A stretch of 64,000 nt of DNA from Obesumbacterium proteus (GCF_001586165.1 NZ_CP014608.1:1488001-1552000); one strand, 5' to 3'. Positions 35,413-44,927 are shown, numbered from the stretch's first letter. The notes: generated by a model from the sequence alone, not told the origin. Program-made: numbers and translations.

Positions 35413-36246
35413 ATGCAGTATTGGGGTAAATTAATCGGATTAGTTCTTGGTCTAATGTCAGGAACGGGCTTTTGGGGCGTCGTGTTAGGGCTACTTATTG
35501 GCCACATGATAGATAAGTCGCGTCAGGTGAGAAGTAGTGGCTACTTTTCTAACCAGGCGCAGCGACAGTCTCTATTTTTTAGCACGACGTTTCAGGTGAT
35601 GGGGCATTTAACCAAGTCGAAAGGGCGTGTAACCGAAGTCGACATTCACGTTGCCAGTGCGCTGATGGAAAGAATGCAGCTGCACGGTGCGGCACGAACG
35701 GCGGCTCAGCAGGCGTTTCGCGAAGGCAAGCAGGCCGATTTTCCCCTGCGTGATAAGCTGCGGGAATTGCGTAGCATCTGCTTTGGGCGTGTCGATCTCA
35801 TCCGTATGTTCTTGGAGATCCAGCTACAGGCCGCATTTGCCGATGGTTCTCTGCATCCGAATGAGCGTGCGGTGCTGTATGTGATCGCCGAAGAGCTTGG
35901 TTTCTCGCGTATTCAGTTTGATCAGTTCCTGAGCATGATGGAGGGCGGACGCCAGTTTGGCGGCGGCTACCAACAGCAAGGAGAGTATCAGCAGCAAGGC
36001 GGATTCGGTGGCTATCAGCGCCAAAGTGGACCGACGTTGGCGGATGCTTGCAAAGTGCTAGGTGTTAAGCCGAACGACGATGCCACGACGATCAAGCGTG
36101 CGTACCGCAAGCTGATGAGCGAGCACCATCCAGATAAGCTGGTGGCGAAAGGTTTGCCGCCGGAAATGATGGAAATGGCCAAACAGAAAGCGCAAGAAAT
36201 TCAGGCTGCTTACGATTTAATTAAGAAGGAAAAAGGGTTCAAGTAA
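35413..36246 (+). CDS. djlA: Membrane-anchored DnaJ-like co-chaperone DjlA
   Basis: Inner-membrane type III J protein that works with DnaK; in E. coli its overproduction activates the Rcs capsule pathway. The 277-residue protein has one N-terminal membrane segment rich in glycine (GLVLGLMSGTGFWGVVLGLL). A TerB-like domain follows (about 60-180; ATFADGSLHPNERAVL-type sequence), then a Gln/Gly-rich linker. The C-terminal J domain carries HPD in MSEHHPDKLVAKG. The J domain at the C-terminus is characteristic. The divergent 35230-35412 interval must hold the djlA and lptD promoters. Confidence 0.97.
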   Translation: MQYWGKLIGLVLGLMSGTGFWGVVLGLLIGHMIDKSRQVRSSGYFSNQAQRQSLFFSTTFQVMGHLTKSKGRVTEVDIHVASALMERMQLHGAARTAAQQAFREGKQADFPLRDKLRELRSICFGRVDLIRMFLEIQLQAAFADGSLHPNERAVLYVIAEELGFSRIQFDQFLSMMEGGRQFGGGYQQQGEYQQQGGFGGYQRQSGPTLADACKVLGVKPNDDATTIKRAYRKLMSEHHPDKLVAKGLPPEMMEMAKQKAQEIQAAYDLIKKEKGFK

Positions 36247-36259
36247 TCCTTTAGCCGAG

Positions 36260-36293
36260 AAAAAGCCCGCAATAATTTATTGCGGGCTTTTTT
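36260..36293. terminator. Bidirectional terminator between djlA and the yjiML operon
   Basis: A-rich tract, GCCCGCAAT, five-base loop, ATTGCGGGC and six T. It terminates djlA and, read the other way, the DUF3343 end of the yjiML operon. Confidence 0.9.
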
Positions 36294-36301
36294 ATGTCGA
36301 T

Positions 36302-36550
36302 TTACGCGTCTAGCGAGACAGCGTGATACGTCTCACCCTCGCAGCGAAAAATCGCCGATGTTTCCCCATCAACCCACCATTGTGATAATTCAGGCTTGGG
36401 GCAGCATAGCCGAATACTCAACCCGCAGCCGCTTCTCAGCTGGCGTGGAATATCTGCAACCTTAAACGCCACGTTTTGTGCCTGAAGCCGTTTTTTCAAA
36501 CGCACCACACCTAGCGTGCTGTGGAACAAAAAAAGGTATTCATCCTCCAT
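36302..36550 (-). CDS. DUF3343 putative Se/S-carrier-like protein
   Basis: An 82-residue protein beginning MEDEYLFLFHSTLGVVRLKK, with the FHSTxxVxRLKKRL start and the SGCGLSIRLCCP motif expected of the DUF3343 family (PF11823, annotated as putative Se/S carrier). The cysteine in GCGLSIR is the presumed active residue; a second and third cysteine (LCCP) follow. ATG 36550 lies 11 bases inside the yjiL frame and AGAGAGG stands just before it, so it is coupled to yjiL. Its place after a dehydratase/activator pair suggests that it serves that enzyme, but I know of no proven function. Confidence 0.75.
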   Translation of the reverse strand: MEDEYLFLFHSTLGVVRLKKRLQAQNVAFKVADIPRQLRSGCGLSIRLCCPKPELSQWWVDGETSAIFRCEGETYHAVSLDA

Positions 36551-37328
36551 GCATGCCTCTCTTTTTCTGGCGGGCACCGACCAGCGCAGCGCCTAATGCT
36601 CCCGCAAACTGAGCATCAGGATGCGTTTTTACCTCGGTGCCCAGTGCTTCACTAAGATGAAGGCGAAACGCGTCACAATGGCTTACGCCGCCGGTAAATA
36701 AGATCGTCGGACGCACGCCGAGTCGGCCAATAAAGTTGGCGCTGCGACGTGCCATGGCATAAACGATGCCGGATAAAATAGATTCAGGCGCTACGCCAGC
36801 AGAGCGCAGGCTGATAACTTCTGACTCGGCGAATACCGTACACATGCTGGAAATGGGATGTGGAGCTACACCCGCAACCAGTTTATCCAACAAGCTGACC
36901 TCGGTGCCTAACGTGTGAGATATCACTTCGAGAAAGCGCCCGGTTCCTGCGGCACACTTATCGTTCATCAGAAAGTCAGTGAGGCTTCCATCTCTATCTA
37001 GATGAATCACTTTGCTGTCTTGCCCACCAATGTCGATAACCGTATGAGCGGTAGGGCACAAAAAACGCGCGCCTATGCCATGGCAGGTAATTTCTGTCAC
37101 CTGCTTATCGGCGTAGTCCACCGAGGCGCGTCCGTAGCCGGTGAGCGTGAGCATGGGACGCTCACTCAGGTCTGCACTCAGCTGTGACCATGCCTCATCG
37201 ATGGTGTCCTGCGGGCGAAACGACGTGGGCCCGAGAAAACGACGCAGGATCTCACCGCCGTTAGCGTGGCTCATTAAGATCCCTTTGGTCGCCGTAGATC
37301 CAGAATCTATGCCAATACTTAAACTCAC
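36540..37328 (-). CDS. yjiL: BadF/BcrA-type ATPase activator YjiL
   Basis: Homologue of the ATP-driven one-electron activators of 2-hydroxyacyl-CoA dehydratases (HgdC family). It has 262 residues with the ASKHA-fold ATP motifs GIDSGSTATKGILM (residues 6-19), VIDIGGQDSKVI and ILFTGGVSHC. The [4Fe-4S] cysteines that bridge the homodimer lie in MNDKCAAGTGRFLEV and SMCTVFAESEV. The start is GTG 37328 with AAGGAG nine bases before. It lies ten bases after yjiM and overlaps the DUF3343 gene. It should pass low-potential electrons to YjiM at the cost of ATP; this is inferred from the family. Confidence 0.93.
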   Translation of the reverse strand: MSLSIGIDSGSTATKGILMSHANGGEILRRFLGPTSFRPQDTIDEAWSQLSADLSERPMLTLTGYGRASVDYADKQVTEITCHGIGARFLCPTAHTVIDIGGQDSKVIHLDRDGSLTDFLMNDKCAAGTGRFLEVISHTLGTEVSLLDKLVAGVAPHPISSMCTVFAESEVISLRSAGVAPESILSGIVYAMARRSANFIGRLGVRPTILFTGGVSHCDAFRLHLSEALGTEVKTHPDAQFAGALGAALVGARQKKRGMHGG

Positions 37329-37338
37329 GCGCTGCTCC

Positions 37339-38490
37339 TTACATCATTTCGATAAACGCACTCACGCGAGTATTTAGTTGACCAATATCTGAGTTGGAAT
37401 AGTCTGTTTCGATCGCCATGTAAGGGATATCATGCTGCTGGCGCACATGCCGTTTAATGGCGAGAGACTCCACCGCATAGGTATGGCAGGCCTGAAGAAT
37501 AACGTCGATAACGCCGTCGGCCTGATACTCGTCAATCATCTGGCTAAGCAGATTCAGGCGCTGGGTATTGGGGGAAATGCAGGAGCAGCCAATTGCCAGA
37601 TATTTATCGGTTAATGCGTCGTACACGTCGCCTTCTTCGCTAACCTGCATCTCAGTGGCTTTCGCACCGGTGCAGTTTTCATAACCCACCACCCAACCAC
37701 CGTTTTCTTCAATGGCACGAACCACTTTTTCCGCCGCGCCGCCGATTGGACAGCCGGTAATCAAAATGCGAGGGCGTGGCTCAAGGCGTTTGCCTTGCTG
37801 GTATTCCTGCCGCACTTTTGTCGTTAAGGCATTGAGTTCGTCGATCAGCGCATTTTTATCGAATTTGAAGGTGGCGCCGTACACGACCTTAAGGATTTCC
37901 ACTCCAGATAGGGCGGGAGGGTTTAGCTGGCCCAAACAATAAAAAGAGGACAAGGCTTCACGCTCTTGGTTTTTTAGCGCAATAGCTGCACGTAGATCGT
38001 GCTCGCTAATTTTACGGCCAAACTGCTGTTCGAGCGCAACCTGCAACCGCAAAATCTCAGCTCGCCATAGCGCACGTGAAGCGTCATCGCTGGCGCTATT
38101 AGGCAGTTGCATGACATGTACCGGTTTGAACTCAGCCATGTACTCATACATTTTTTTCTTTCCGTCGCAGGTGGTTTCTCCCACAACCAGATCTGAAAAA
38201 TAGAAATAGGGACATTTATCCGTTTTGCCAAAACCGTAGCTGCTCTTGATGAGCGGGCAGAGGTTGCGCGGCAGATCTTTCTCTGCTTCTTCAATGGTTT
38301 CATCGCTGGTTGAGCAAAGTGAAACCACCACCGCACCTGCGGCCAAGGCAATTTCTTGCGGCATAAAGGTGCAGTAGGTACCCACCAGCGGAATGTTTTG
38401 TTCTTTAAGTTCTAAAACGGTGAGAAATCCCTGACGGCGTGCGTCGGAAAAACTATCGAAAATGGCGGGTAATTCATTGATGAGTGACAT
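37339..38490 (-). CDS. yjiM: 2-hydroxyacyl-CoA dehydratase-like Fe-S protein YjiM
   Basis: Member of the HgdB/BcrBC family, close to the double-cubane cluster reductases. It has 383 residues (the same length as E. coli YjiM) and many conserved cysteines: VGTYCTFMP, SLCSTSDETIE, NLCPLIKSSYGF, DKCPYFYFSD, TTCDGKKKMYEYM, GYENCTGA, IGCSCISPN and QACHTYAVESLA. ITGCPIGGAAEKVVRAIEE opens the second domain. AAGGAA precedes ATG 38490. It is the first gene of a three-gene unit with yjiL and DUF3343, inserted between djlA and rluA, which are almost adjacent in E. coli. The substrate is unknown. Confidence 0.93.
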   Translation of the reverse strand: MSLINELPAIFDSFSDARRQGFLTVLELKEQNIPLVGTYCTFMPQEIALAAGAVVVSLCSTSDETIEEAEKDLPRNLCPLIKSSYGFGKTDKCPYFYFSDLVVGETTCDGKKKMYEYMAEFKPVHVMQLPNSASDDASRALWRAEILRLQVALEQQFGRKISEHDLRAAIALKNQEREALSSFYCLGQLNPPALSGVEILKVVYGATFKFDKNALIDELNALTTKVRQEYQQGKRLEPRPRILITGCPIGGAAEKVVRAIEENGGWVVGYENCTGAKATEMQVSEEGDVYDALTDKYLAIGCSCISPNTQRLNLLSQMIDEYQADGVIDVILQACHTYAVESLAIKRHVRQQHDIPYMAIETDYSNSDIGQLNTRVSAFIEMM

Positions 38491-38540
38491 GGCTATTCCT
38501 TCCCCGGACCCGGGCGAACGATTATTTAGGGTTTAGACAG

Positions 38541-38568
38541 AAAACCTACGGCCACGGTGTGCCGTAGG
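38541..38568 (-). terminator. Terminator after rluA (minus strand)
   Basis: Read on the minus strand, CCTACGGC, an eight-base loop and GCCGTAGG are followed by TTTTC. It lies about 90 bases beyond the rluA stop and just before yjiM. Confidence 0.65.
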
Positions 38569-38590
38569 AAAACTAAACGATCGCAGGGGA

Positions 38591-38641
38591 CTATAACCTT
38601 AAGAAGGTAATGGTTATAGGAGGTGGCTCACAGAGCCACCT
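38591..38641 (-). repeat. Two further hairpins between rluA and yjiM
   Basis: CTATAACC (38591-38598) pairs with GGTTATAG (38612-38619), and AGGTGGCTC (38621-38629) pairs with GAGCCACCT (38633-38641) over a three-base loop. Neither has a T tract on either strand. Together with the terminator they fill most of the 165-base gap 38491-38655, which has no gene. Confidence 0.6.
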
Positions 38642-38655
38642 TATTGGGAAAGGTG

Positions 38656-39393
38656 TTAGAAATCAGGCTCGCAGCTAAAATGCATCGCGGTGCCAAACTC
38701 AGGATGGGTGATCCGTAGCTCTTGAGCGTGCAACTGAAGGCGCGGAGCCATCGCTTTGGCCTCGGGATGTGCGTAAAACTTATCGCCGAGAATAGGATGA
38801 CCCAGTGCCAACATGTGTACGCGTAGCTGATGTGAACGACCGGTGATGGGTGTGAGTTTCACTCGCGTGGAACCATCGGCATCGCGGCTCAGCACCAGAT
38901 AACCGGTTTGCGCCGATTTTCCGTGCTCAAAGCAGACTTTCTGCTTAGGTCGATTTGGCCAATCGCAGATCAAAGGCAAATCAATCAGGCCTTCATCATG
39001 CTCCATATGACCCCAAATTCGGGCGATATAGCTTTTCTTCGGCTCGCGTTCGCGGAACTGACGCTTAAGCTCGCGTTCGGCGGCTTTCGTCAACGCAACG
39101 ACGATAACGCCGCTGGTCGCCATATCTAACCGATGCACCGATTCCGCTATGGGGAAATCAGCCTGAACGCGGGTCATCACGCTGTCTCGGTGCTCTTCAG
39201 CACGCCCCGGAACAGACAGTAATCCACTTGGCTTGTTAACCACGATGATATGCTCATCCTGATATAAAACATGCAGCCAAGGCTCGCGTGGGGGATGGTA
39301 CTCCCCCAGCGGCGGCGTTCCCCCCGACAGCGCAGGATCTACGCCGCCGGCGACCGGATTGATCAGGGTATTATGGAGCACGGGAGTCGTCAT
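38656..39393 (-). CDS. rluA: Pseudouridine synthase RluA
   Basis: Dual-specificity enzyme that makes pseudouridine at position 746 of 23S rRNA and 32 of several tRNAs. It has 245 residues. It shows HIIVVNKPSGLLSVPGR, the catalytic-aspartate motif SVHRLDMATSGVIV, FREREPKKSYIARIWG and GRSHQLRVHMLALGHPILGD. It has about 25 more residues at the N-terminus than E. coli RluA (219), rich in Pro and Gly. The ATG at 39393 shares its A with the rapA stop codon (TAATG), which supports this upstream start. Confidence 0.95.
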   Translation of the reverse strand: MTTPVLHNTLINPVAGGVDPALSGGTPPLGEYHPPREPWLHVLYQDEHIIVVNKPSGLLSVPGRAEEHRDSVMTRVQADFPIAESVHRLDMATSGVIVVALTKAAERELKRQFREREPKKSYIARIWGHMEHDEGLIDLPLICDWPNRPKQKVCFEHGKSAQTGYLVLSRDADGSTRVKLTPITGRSHQLRVHMLALGHPILGDKFYAHPEAKAMAPRLQLHAQELRITHPEFGTAMHFSCEPDF

Positions 39394-42299
39394 TATTGAT
39401 GAGACACCACGATGAGGCGAATCGCATCCAAACGCCAGCCCGCTTGATCCAAGTTCTCTAACACCTGACGGCGGTTGAATTCCAGCGTTTCCAGCTCGTC
39501 GTCGCGAATGTTCGGGTTAACGGCTTTCAAGGATTCCAAGCGTGCCAGTTCGGCGCTGAGCTTTTCATCAGCTTCACGTTTTGCTTCGTTGATGAGCGCG
39601 GTTGCCTGCTCGCCAATCAGCGCCTCGCCCGCTTGCAGCATAGCGTGAACGTTCGGCTGAACGGCGTTCACCAGCTTGCTTGAGGTGTGGCGGTTGATGG
39701 AGTTCAACTGGCGGTTAAAGCTCTCAAACTCAACCTGAGCGGCTAAGTTGGTGCCTTTCGCATCCAACAGCATACGTACCGGCGTTGGCGGCAAGAAACG
39801 GGTCAGTTGCAGGTGTTTCGGTGCCTGAGCCTCTACCACGTAAATGGCTTCTAACAGCAGCGTGCCAACCGGCAATGCCTTGTTTTTCAACAAAGAAACT
39901 GCGCAGCTACCGGTATCGCCAGACAGGATCAGATCCAAGCCGTTGCGAATAATCGGATGTTCCCAGCTAATAAACTGTGCATCTTCGCGTGACAGCGCCT
40001 GTTCACGGTCGAAGGTGACGGTACAGCCATCCTGCGGCAGACCAGGGAAATCTGGCACCAGCATGTGTTCTGACGGCGTCAGGATGATCATGTTGTCGCT
40101 CTGATCGTCCTGATTGATGCCTACGATATCAAACAGATTCAGCGCAAAGTTAACCAAGCCAACGTCGTTATCCTGATCGGCAATGGCTTCAGCTAGCTCT
40201 TGCGCTGCTTGGCCGCCGTTAGAATGCATTTCTAACAGGCGGTCGCGGCCCTGTTCCAGTTGGGCTTTCAGGGCATCGTGCTGAGCACGGCACTCTTTGA
40301 TGAAATCATCAAAGCCTTCCAACTGAGACGGTGCAGCCAAATAGCCCAACAGCGTTTGATAGCTGCTGTCATAGATGGTGCGTCCGGTTGGGCAAGTATG
40401 CTCAAAGGCATCCAAACCTTCGTGATACCAGCGAACCAAGACCGACTGCGCGGTGTTTTCTAGGCAAGGAACGAAAATCTTGATGTCGTGGTTCTGGCCA
40501 ATACGATCCAGACGGCCAATACGCTGTTCCAGCAGATCAGGGTTGAACGGCAGATCGAACATAACCAGATGGTGAGCGAACTGGAAGTTACGTCCTTCAG
40601 AACCGATTTCGGAACACAGCAATACCTGCGCGCCATCTTCCTGCGAAGCAAAATAGGCCGCCGCACGGTCGCGTTCAATAATGGTCATGCCTTCGTGGAA
40701 TACCGCACCGCGAATCGCTTCGCGCTCGCGCAGTACCTGTTCCAGATTGACCGCGGACGCCGCCTGAGCGCAAATCACCAGCACTTTCTCATCGCGATGC
40801 GACGTTAAGAAATTCATCAGCCATTCCACGCGTGGATCGAAGTTCCACCACGTGGCATTTTCGCCTTCGAATTCTTGATAGATACGCTCTGGATACAGCA
40901 TATCGTTGGCGCGCGCTTCAACCGTTTTTTTGCTGCCCATAATGCCGGACACTTTAATGGCGGTTTGATACTGCGACGGCAATGGCAACGTAATCTGATG
41001 CAGTTCGCGCTGAGGGAAGCCTTTCACGCCCTGACGGGTGTTACGGAACAGCACGCGGCTGGTGCCGTGGCGATCCATCAGCATTTTGACCAGCTCGTTA
41101 CGGGCGTCAACGCTGCCGGTGCCGCCAGCGTTAGCCGCTTTCAGTAATGGCTCAATATCTTGCTCGGCGATCATTTCGCTCAGCATATTGAGCTCTTCGT
41201 TGGTCAGATGACCATCGTTGAGCAACAGCGTCACCGCGTCAGCGACCGGACGATATTTCTGCTGCTCGCTGACAAACTCTTGATAGTCATGGAAACGGTT
41301 TGGATCGAGCAGGCGCAGACGAGCGAAGTGGCTCTCTTGGCCTAATTGCTCTGGGGTGGCGGTTAACAGCAGCACGCCAGGAATATGCTCGGCCAGTTGC
41401 TCGATCACTTGGTATTCGCGGCTTGGGGCATTTTCGCTCCATGCCAAATGGTGTGCTTCGTCGACCACTAACAGATCCCATGCGGCATCTGCCATTTGTT
41501 CTAAGCGCTGGCGGTTGCGGCGCACAAAGTCCAGCGAGCAAATTACCATCTGTTCGGTTTCGAACGGGTTGGTCGCATCCTGCATGGCTTCAGCGTAGCG
41601 GGCATCGTCAAACAGCGAGAAACGCAGATTGAAGCGACGCAGCATTTCCACCAGCCACTGATGTTGCAAGGTTTCTGGAACCACTATCAGGATACGCTCA
41701 GCGCGACCCGCCAGCAGTTGCTGATGGATGATCATCCCTGCTTCAATGGTTTTACCCAAGCCCACTTCATCGGCGAGCAAAACGCGAGGCGCGTGGCGCT
41801 GACCCACTTCATAAGCGATGTGCAACTGATGCGGGATCAGGCTGGCGCGCATACCGCGCAGGCCGCTCCACGGCAGACGGAACTGTTCGCTTTGATATTT
41901 ACGCGCACGGAAACGCAGCGCAAAGCGATCCATACGGTCGATTTGCCCGGCAAACAGGCGGTCTTGAGGTTTGCTGAAGGTCAGTTTGCTATCGAGCAAT
42001 ACTTCGCGCATCACAACGTTAGCTTCTTCAGTATCCAATCGGGTGCCGATATACGTCAGCAGACCATTTTCCTCTTTGACTTCATCTATCTTTAACTGCC
42101 AGCCATCGTGGCTGGTGATAGTGTCACCCGGATTAAACATGACGCGGGTAATTGGGGAGTCATTACGTGAGTAAAGGCGGTTTTCGCCGGTCGCAGGGAA
42201 AAGCAATGTCACCATGCGGGCATCGATCGCCACAACGGTTCCTAATCCTAATTCGCTTTCCGTATCGCTGATCCAGCGTTGACCTAAGGTAAATGGCAT
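39393..42299 (-). CDS. rapA: RNA polymerase recycling ATPase RapA (HepA)
   Basis: SWI2/SNF2-family ATPase that binds RNA polymerase and helps to recycle it after transcription. It has 968 residues, as in E. coli. It has N-terminal Tudor-like domains (MPFTLGQRWISDTESELGLG), Walker A in LLADEVGLGKTIEAGMI, the DEAH box in VVDEAHHLAW, and helicase C-terminal motifs with SEIGSEGRNFQFAHHLVMFD and LEQRIGRLDRIGQ. The C-terminal region contacts polymerase. It is followed by rluA with a one-base overlap. The 42300-42529 gap upstream holds a GGCAGC-AGGC-GCTGCC hairpin at 42357-42372 and no gene. Confidence 0.98.
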   Translation of the reverse strand: MPFTLGQRWISDTESELGLGTVVAIDARMVTLLFPATGENRLYSRNDSPITRVMFNPGDTITSHDGWQLKIDEVKEENGLLTYIGTRLDTEEANVVMREVLLDSKLTFSKPQDRLFAGQIDRMDRFALRFRARKYQSEQFRLPWSGLRGMRASLIPHQLHIAYEVGQRHAPRVLLADEVGLGKTIEAGMIIHQQLLAGRAERILIVVPETLQHQWLVEMLRRFNLRFSLFDDARYAEAMQDATNPFETEQMVICSLDFVRRNRQRLEQMADAAWDLLVVDEAHHLAWSENAPSREYQVIEQLAEHIPGVLLLTATPEQLGQESHFARLRLLDPNRFHDYQEFVSEQQKYRPVADAVTLLLNDGHLTNEELNMLSEMIAEQDIEPLLKAANAGGTGSVDARNELVKMLMDRHGTSRVLFRNTRQGVKGFPQRELHQITLPLPSQYQTAIKVSGIMGSKKTVEARANDMLYPERIYQEFEGENATWWNFDPRVEWLMNFLTSHRDEKVLVICAQAASAVNLEQVLREREAIRGAVFHEGMTIIERDRAAAYFASQEDGAQVLLCSEIGSEGRNFQFAHHLVMFDLPFNPDLLEQRIGRLDRIGQNHDIKIFVPCLENTAQSVLVRWYHEGLDAFEHTCPTGRTIYDSSYQTLLGYLAAPSQLEGFDDFIKECRAQHDALKAQLEQGRDRLLEMHSNGGQAAQELAEAIADQDNDVGLVNFALNLFDIVGINQDDQSDNMIILTPSEHMLVPDFPGLPQDGCTVTFDREQALSREDAQFISWEHPIIRNGLDLILSGDTGSCAVSLLKNKALPVGTLLLEAIYVVEAQAPKHLQLTRFLPPTPVRMLLDAKGTNLAAQVEFESFNRQLNSINRHTSSKLVNAVQPNVHAMLQAGEALIGEQATALINEAKREADEKLSAELARLESLKAVNPNIRDDELETLEFNRRQVLENLDQAGWRLDAIRLIVVSHQ

Positions 42300-42529
42300 A
42301 GATTATCGACTCAACTTTTATGTATTGAACACTGATGATTGAACAACTACTGCATGGGCAGCAGGCGCTGCCGTGGGTAAGTGATTTTCACTTGGCCTAC
42401 ATTATTAGCGATAGCGGGCCGCTTCGTTGCTTGAATCAAGCAATGAAGTAAATGTTTTAACTGAGGGAAGGGCGCTATGTTAAAGGATGAAGGCGCTTTC
42501 GTCACCCCCCAAACATGGAATTGTCTTAA

Positions 42530-44884
42530 CTAAAATAACCCGAGCTGGCCGGCGACCAGCGTAGTGAAGTCATCCTGCATGAACGGCAAAATAGCATCGG
42601 CAACCGGTTGTAGCTGACGTGAAAGGTAATGATCGTAGTCGATAGGCGCACGTTGGCGCTCTAACGGTTCAGGGCCTGCGGTCGTAATCACATAGCTAAT
42701 CCAACCGCCGTTTTGATACTGCAGCGGGCGATTAAGCTCACGATTATAGTCATCGGCAATTTTCGCCGCGCGAGCATGAGGAGGAACATTACGCTGATAT
42801 TCACTCAGTTTGCGTCTTAGCCGTTTGCGGTAAACCAAGCGGTCGTCAAACTCGCCCGCTAGCAGGCGTTGGGTGTAATCGCGGATAAACTCTTGGTAAG
42901 GCTGATTTTTAAATATACGTGCATACAGCTCTTGCTGAAATTGCTGCGCCAGCGGCGTCCAATCGCTACGCACGGTTTCCATGCCTTTGTACACCATGTC
43001 TTCGCCTTTCAGACCCGCATAGCGTTTTTTACTGCCAAGTTCGGCACCGCGAATGGTCGGCATTAAAAAGCGTCGATAGTGGCATTCGTATTCCAATTCT
43101 AACGCGCTGTCTAAGCCATATTCGGCTTTCAGGTGATCTTTCCACCACTGATTTATGAGGGCGATCAGGCGTTGTCCGATAGCTTCGGCCTGTTTTTCAT
43201 CGTGCGCATGATTGAGCCACACAAAGGTTGAATCCGTATCGCCGTAGATCACGGGATAGCCCTCTGCTTCAATCAATTCTCGCGTGCGGCGCATAATCTC
43301 ATGGCCACGCATCGTAATGGATGAGGCGAGGCGTGGATCAAAAAATCGGCATCCGCTTGAACCCAGTACGCCGTAAAACGCATTCATAATAATTTTGAGC
43401 GCTTGGGAAAGCGGGGCGTTTTTTTCGCGCTTAGCGGCCTCGCGGCCCTGCCATATTTGGCTCACGATATCCGGTAAACAGTGTTGTTCACGAGCAAACC
43501 GCGCACCGCGAAAACCGGCAACGGAATGCTCATCGTCAGGCTGGCGTAGGCCTTCGATAAGCCCCACGGGATCGATGAGGAAGGTACGAATAATCGAGGG
43601 GTACAGGCTTTTATAATCCAGCACCAGTACAGAATCATACAAGCCGGGGCGTGAATCCATCACGAAGCCGCCAGGGCTAGCTTCTTCGGGTAAATCGCCC
43701 TGATTCGGTGCGACAAAACCGACGCGGTGCATGCGTGGTAAATAAAGATGCGTGAATGCGGCAACCGACCCGCCGTTGCGATCGGCATTTAAGCCTGTGA
43801 CCGTGGCGCGTTCGAGCAAAAACGTCATCAGATGGGTATGCTCGAATATGCGGGTGACGAGTTCGCAGTCTTTCAGGTTGTAGTGCGCCAGCGCGGGCTT
43901 ATCTTCGCGAAATCGCCGGTCGATCTCAGACATCCGGCTGTAGGGATCGTCCATCGCCTTACCTTCTCCCAACAGCGTTTGAGACACATTTTCTAAGCTA
44001 AAAGAGGGAAAGTTCCAGAATGCACTTTTTAGGGCCTCGATGCCGTCGATGATTAGGCGTCCGGTGGCCGCGGCAAAAAAGTGTCCTTGTTTAAAGCCAT
44101 GCTCACGCCACTCTAGCGCATCGCCACCTCGGCCTAAACGCAAGGGAACGCCGTAACGCTCGGCGTGTTTTTGCAGCACGCGCAGATCAAACTGGATCAG
44201 ATTCCAGCCAATAATGGCATCCGGATCGTGCTGTGCCATCCACTGGTTTAAGGCTTCGAGCAACAGTGGCCGACTGTTCACATAAACCAGATCGAAATCC
44301 AGCTGGCTAGCATCCCCATTTTCAGGGCCTAACATGTACACCACGCGCTGGCCGCAGCCATGCAGACCGATGGAGTAAAGCTCGCCGTGCATCGTCGTTT
44401 CGATATCCAGCGATACCAGCTTAAGCGTCGGGCGGTAGCTCGGATTCGGTTTTAGCTGCGTATTGCGCCAAACGCCTTTTGTATCCTGCTGGCCTGAAAA
44501 CCACACCGGCGCGCAGATAAAACGCTCCATCAAATAGCGATCTGGCGGGCGGATATCGGCTTCATACAGCGTCATGCCTTGTTCCTTGAGCGCTTTCTCA
44601 AGGTTCATTAATTGACGATAGCTACGGCAATAAATCCCCACGACGGGGCGCTGATGGAAATCCTTCATCGGCAGCGGTTTTATTTCAATATGGCGCTCAT
44701 TTTTCAGCACTGTTTCTGCCTGCGGCAGCTGTTCCGCAGGTAAAAACGCGACGGCCTGCTGCGGCGCAATAGAGACTTTCTGCGGGCCATTATCGGTTGC
44801 CAACCACAGCTCCACCGACACGCCAGCCGGTGTATCCCGCCAATGACGGGTGAGGACGAAGCCTTGCTGTGGGGAATTTTCCAT
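42530..44884 (-). CDS. polB: DNA polymerase II
   Basis: SOS-induced family B DNA polymerase used in translesion synthesis and fork restart. I start it at ATG 44884 (MENSPQQGFVLTRHWRDTPA), which matches the family N-terminus; an in-frame ATG at 44920 adds 12 residues. The 784 residues comprise the exonuclease domain with SLDIETTMHGE and WNLIQFDLRVLQ, and polymerase motifs A (LDYKSLYPSIIRTF), B (KIIMNAFYGVLG) and C (YGDTDSTFVW). The tail ends GQLGLF, the beta-clamp-binding motif. It is on its own, upstream of rapA. Confidence 0.98.
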   Translation of the reverse strand: MENSPQQGFVLTRHWRDTPAGVSVELWLATDNGPQKVSIAPQQAVAFLPAEQLPQAETVLKNERHIEIKPLPMKDFHQRPVVGIYCRSYRQLMNLEKALKEQGMTLYEADIRPPDRYLMERFICAPVWFSGQQDTKGVWRNTQLKPNPSYRPTLKLVSLDIETTMHGELYSIGLHGCGQRVVYMLGPENGDASQLDFDLVYVNSRPLLLEALNQWMAQHDPDAIIGWNLIQFDLRVLQKHAERYGVPLRLGRGGDALEWREHGFKQGHFFAAATGRLIIDGIEALKSAFWNFPSFSLENVSQTLLGEGKAMDDPYSRMSEIDRRFREDKPALAHYNLKDCELVTRIFEHTHLMTFLLERATVTGLNADRNGGSVAAFTHLYLPRMHRVGFVAPNQGDLPEEASPGGFVMDSRPGLYDSVLVLDYKSLYPSIIRTFLIDPVGLIEGLRQPDDEHSVAGFRGARFAREQHCLPDIVSQIWQGREAAKREKNAPLSQALKIIMNAFYGVLGSSGCRFFDPRLASSITMRGHEIMRRTRELIEAEGYPVIYGDTDSTFVWLNHAHDEKQAEAIGQRLIALINQWWKDHLKAEYGLDSALELEYECHYRRFLMPTIRGAELGSKKRYAGLKGEDMVYKGMETVRSDWTPLAQQFQQELYARIFKNQPYQEFIRDYTQRLLAGEFDDRLVYRKRLRRKLSEYQRNVPPHARAAKIADDYNRELNRPLQYQNGGWISYVITTAGPEPLERQRAPIDYDHYLSRQLQPVADAILPFMQDDFTTLVAGQLGLF

Positions 44885-44927
44885 CGCGGTGATTTTTACC
44901 GATAAGGTTGCTGGGAACATAGCTAGT

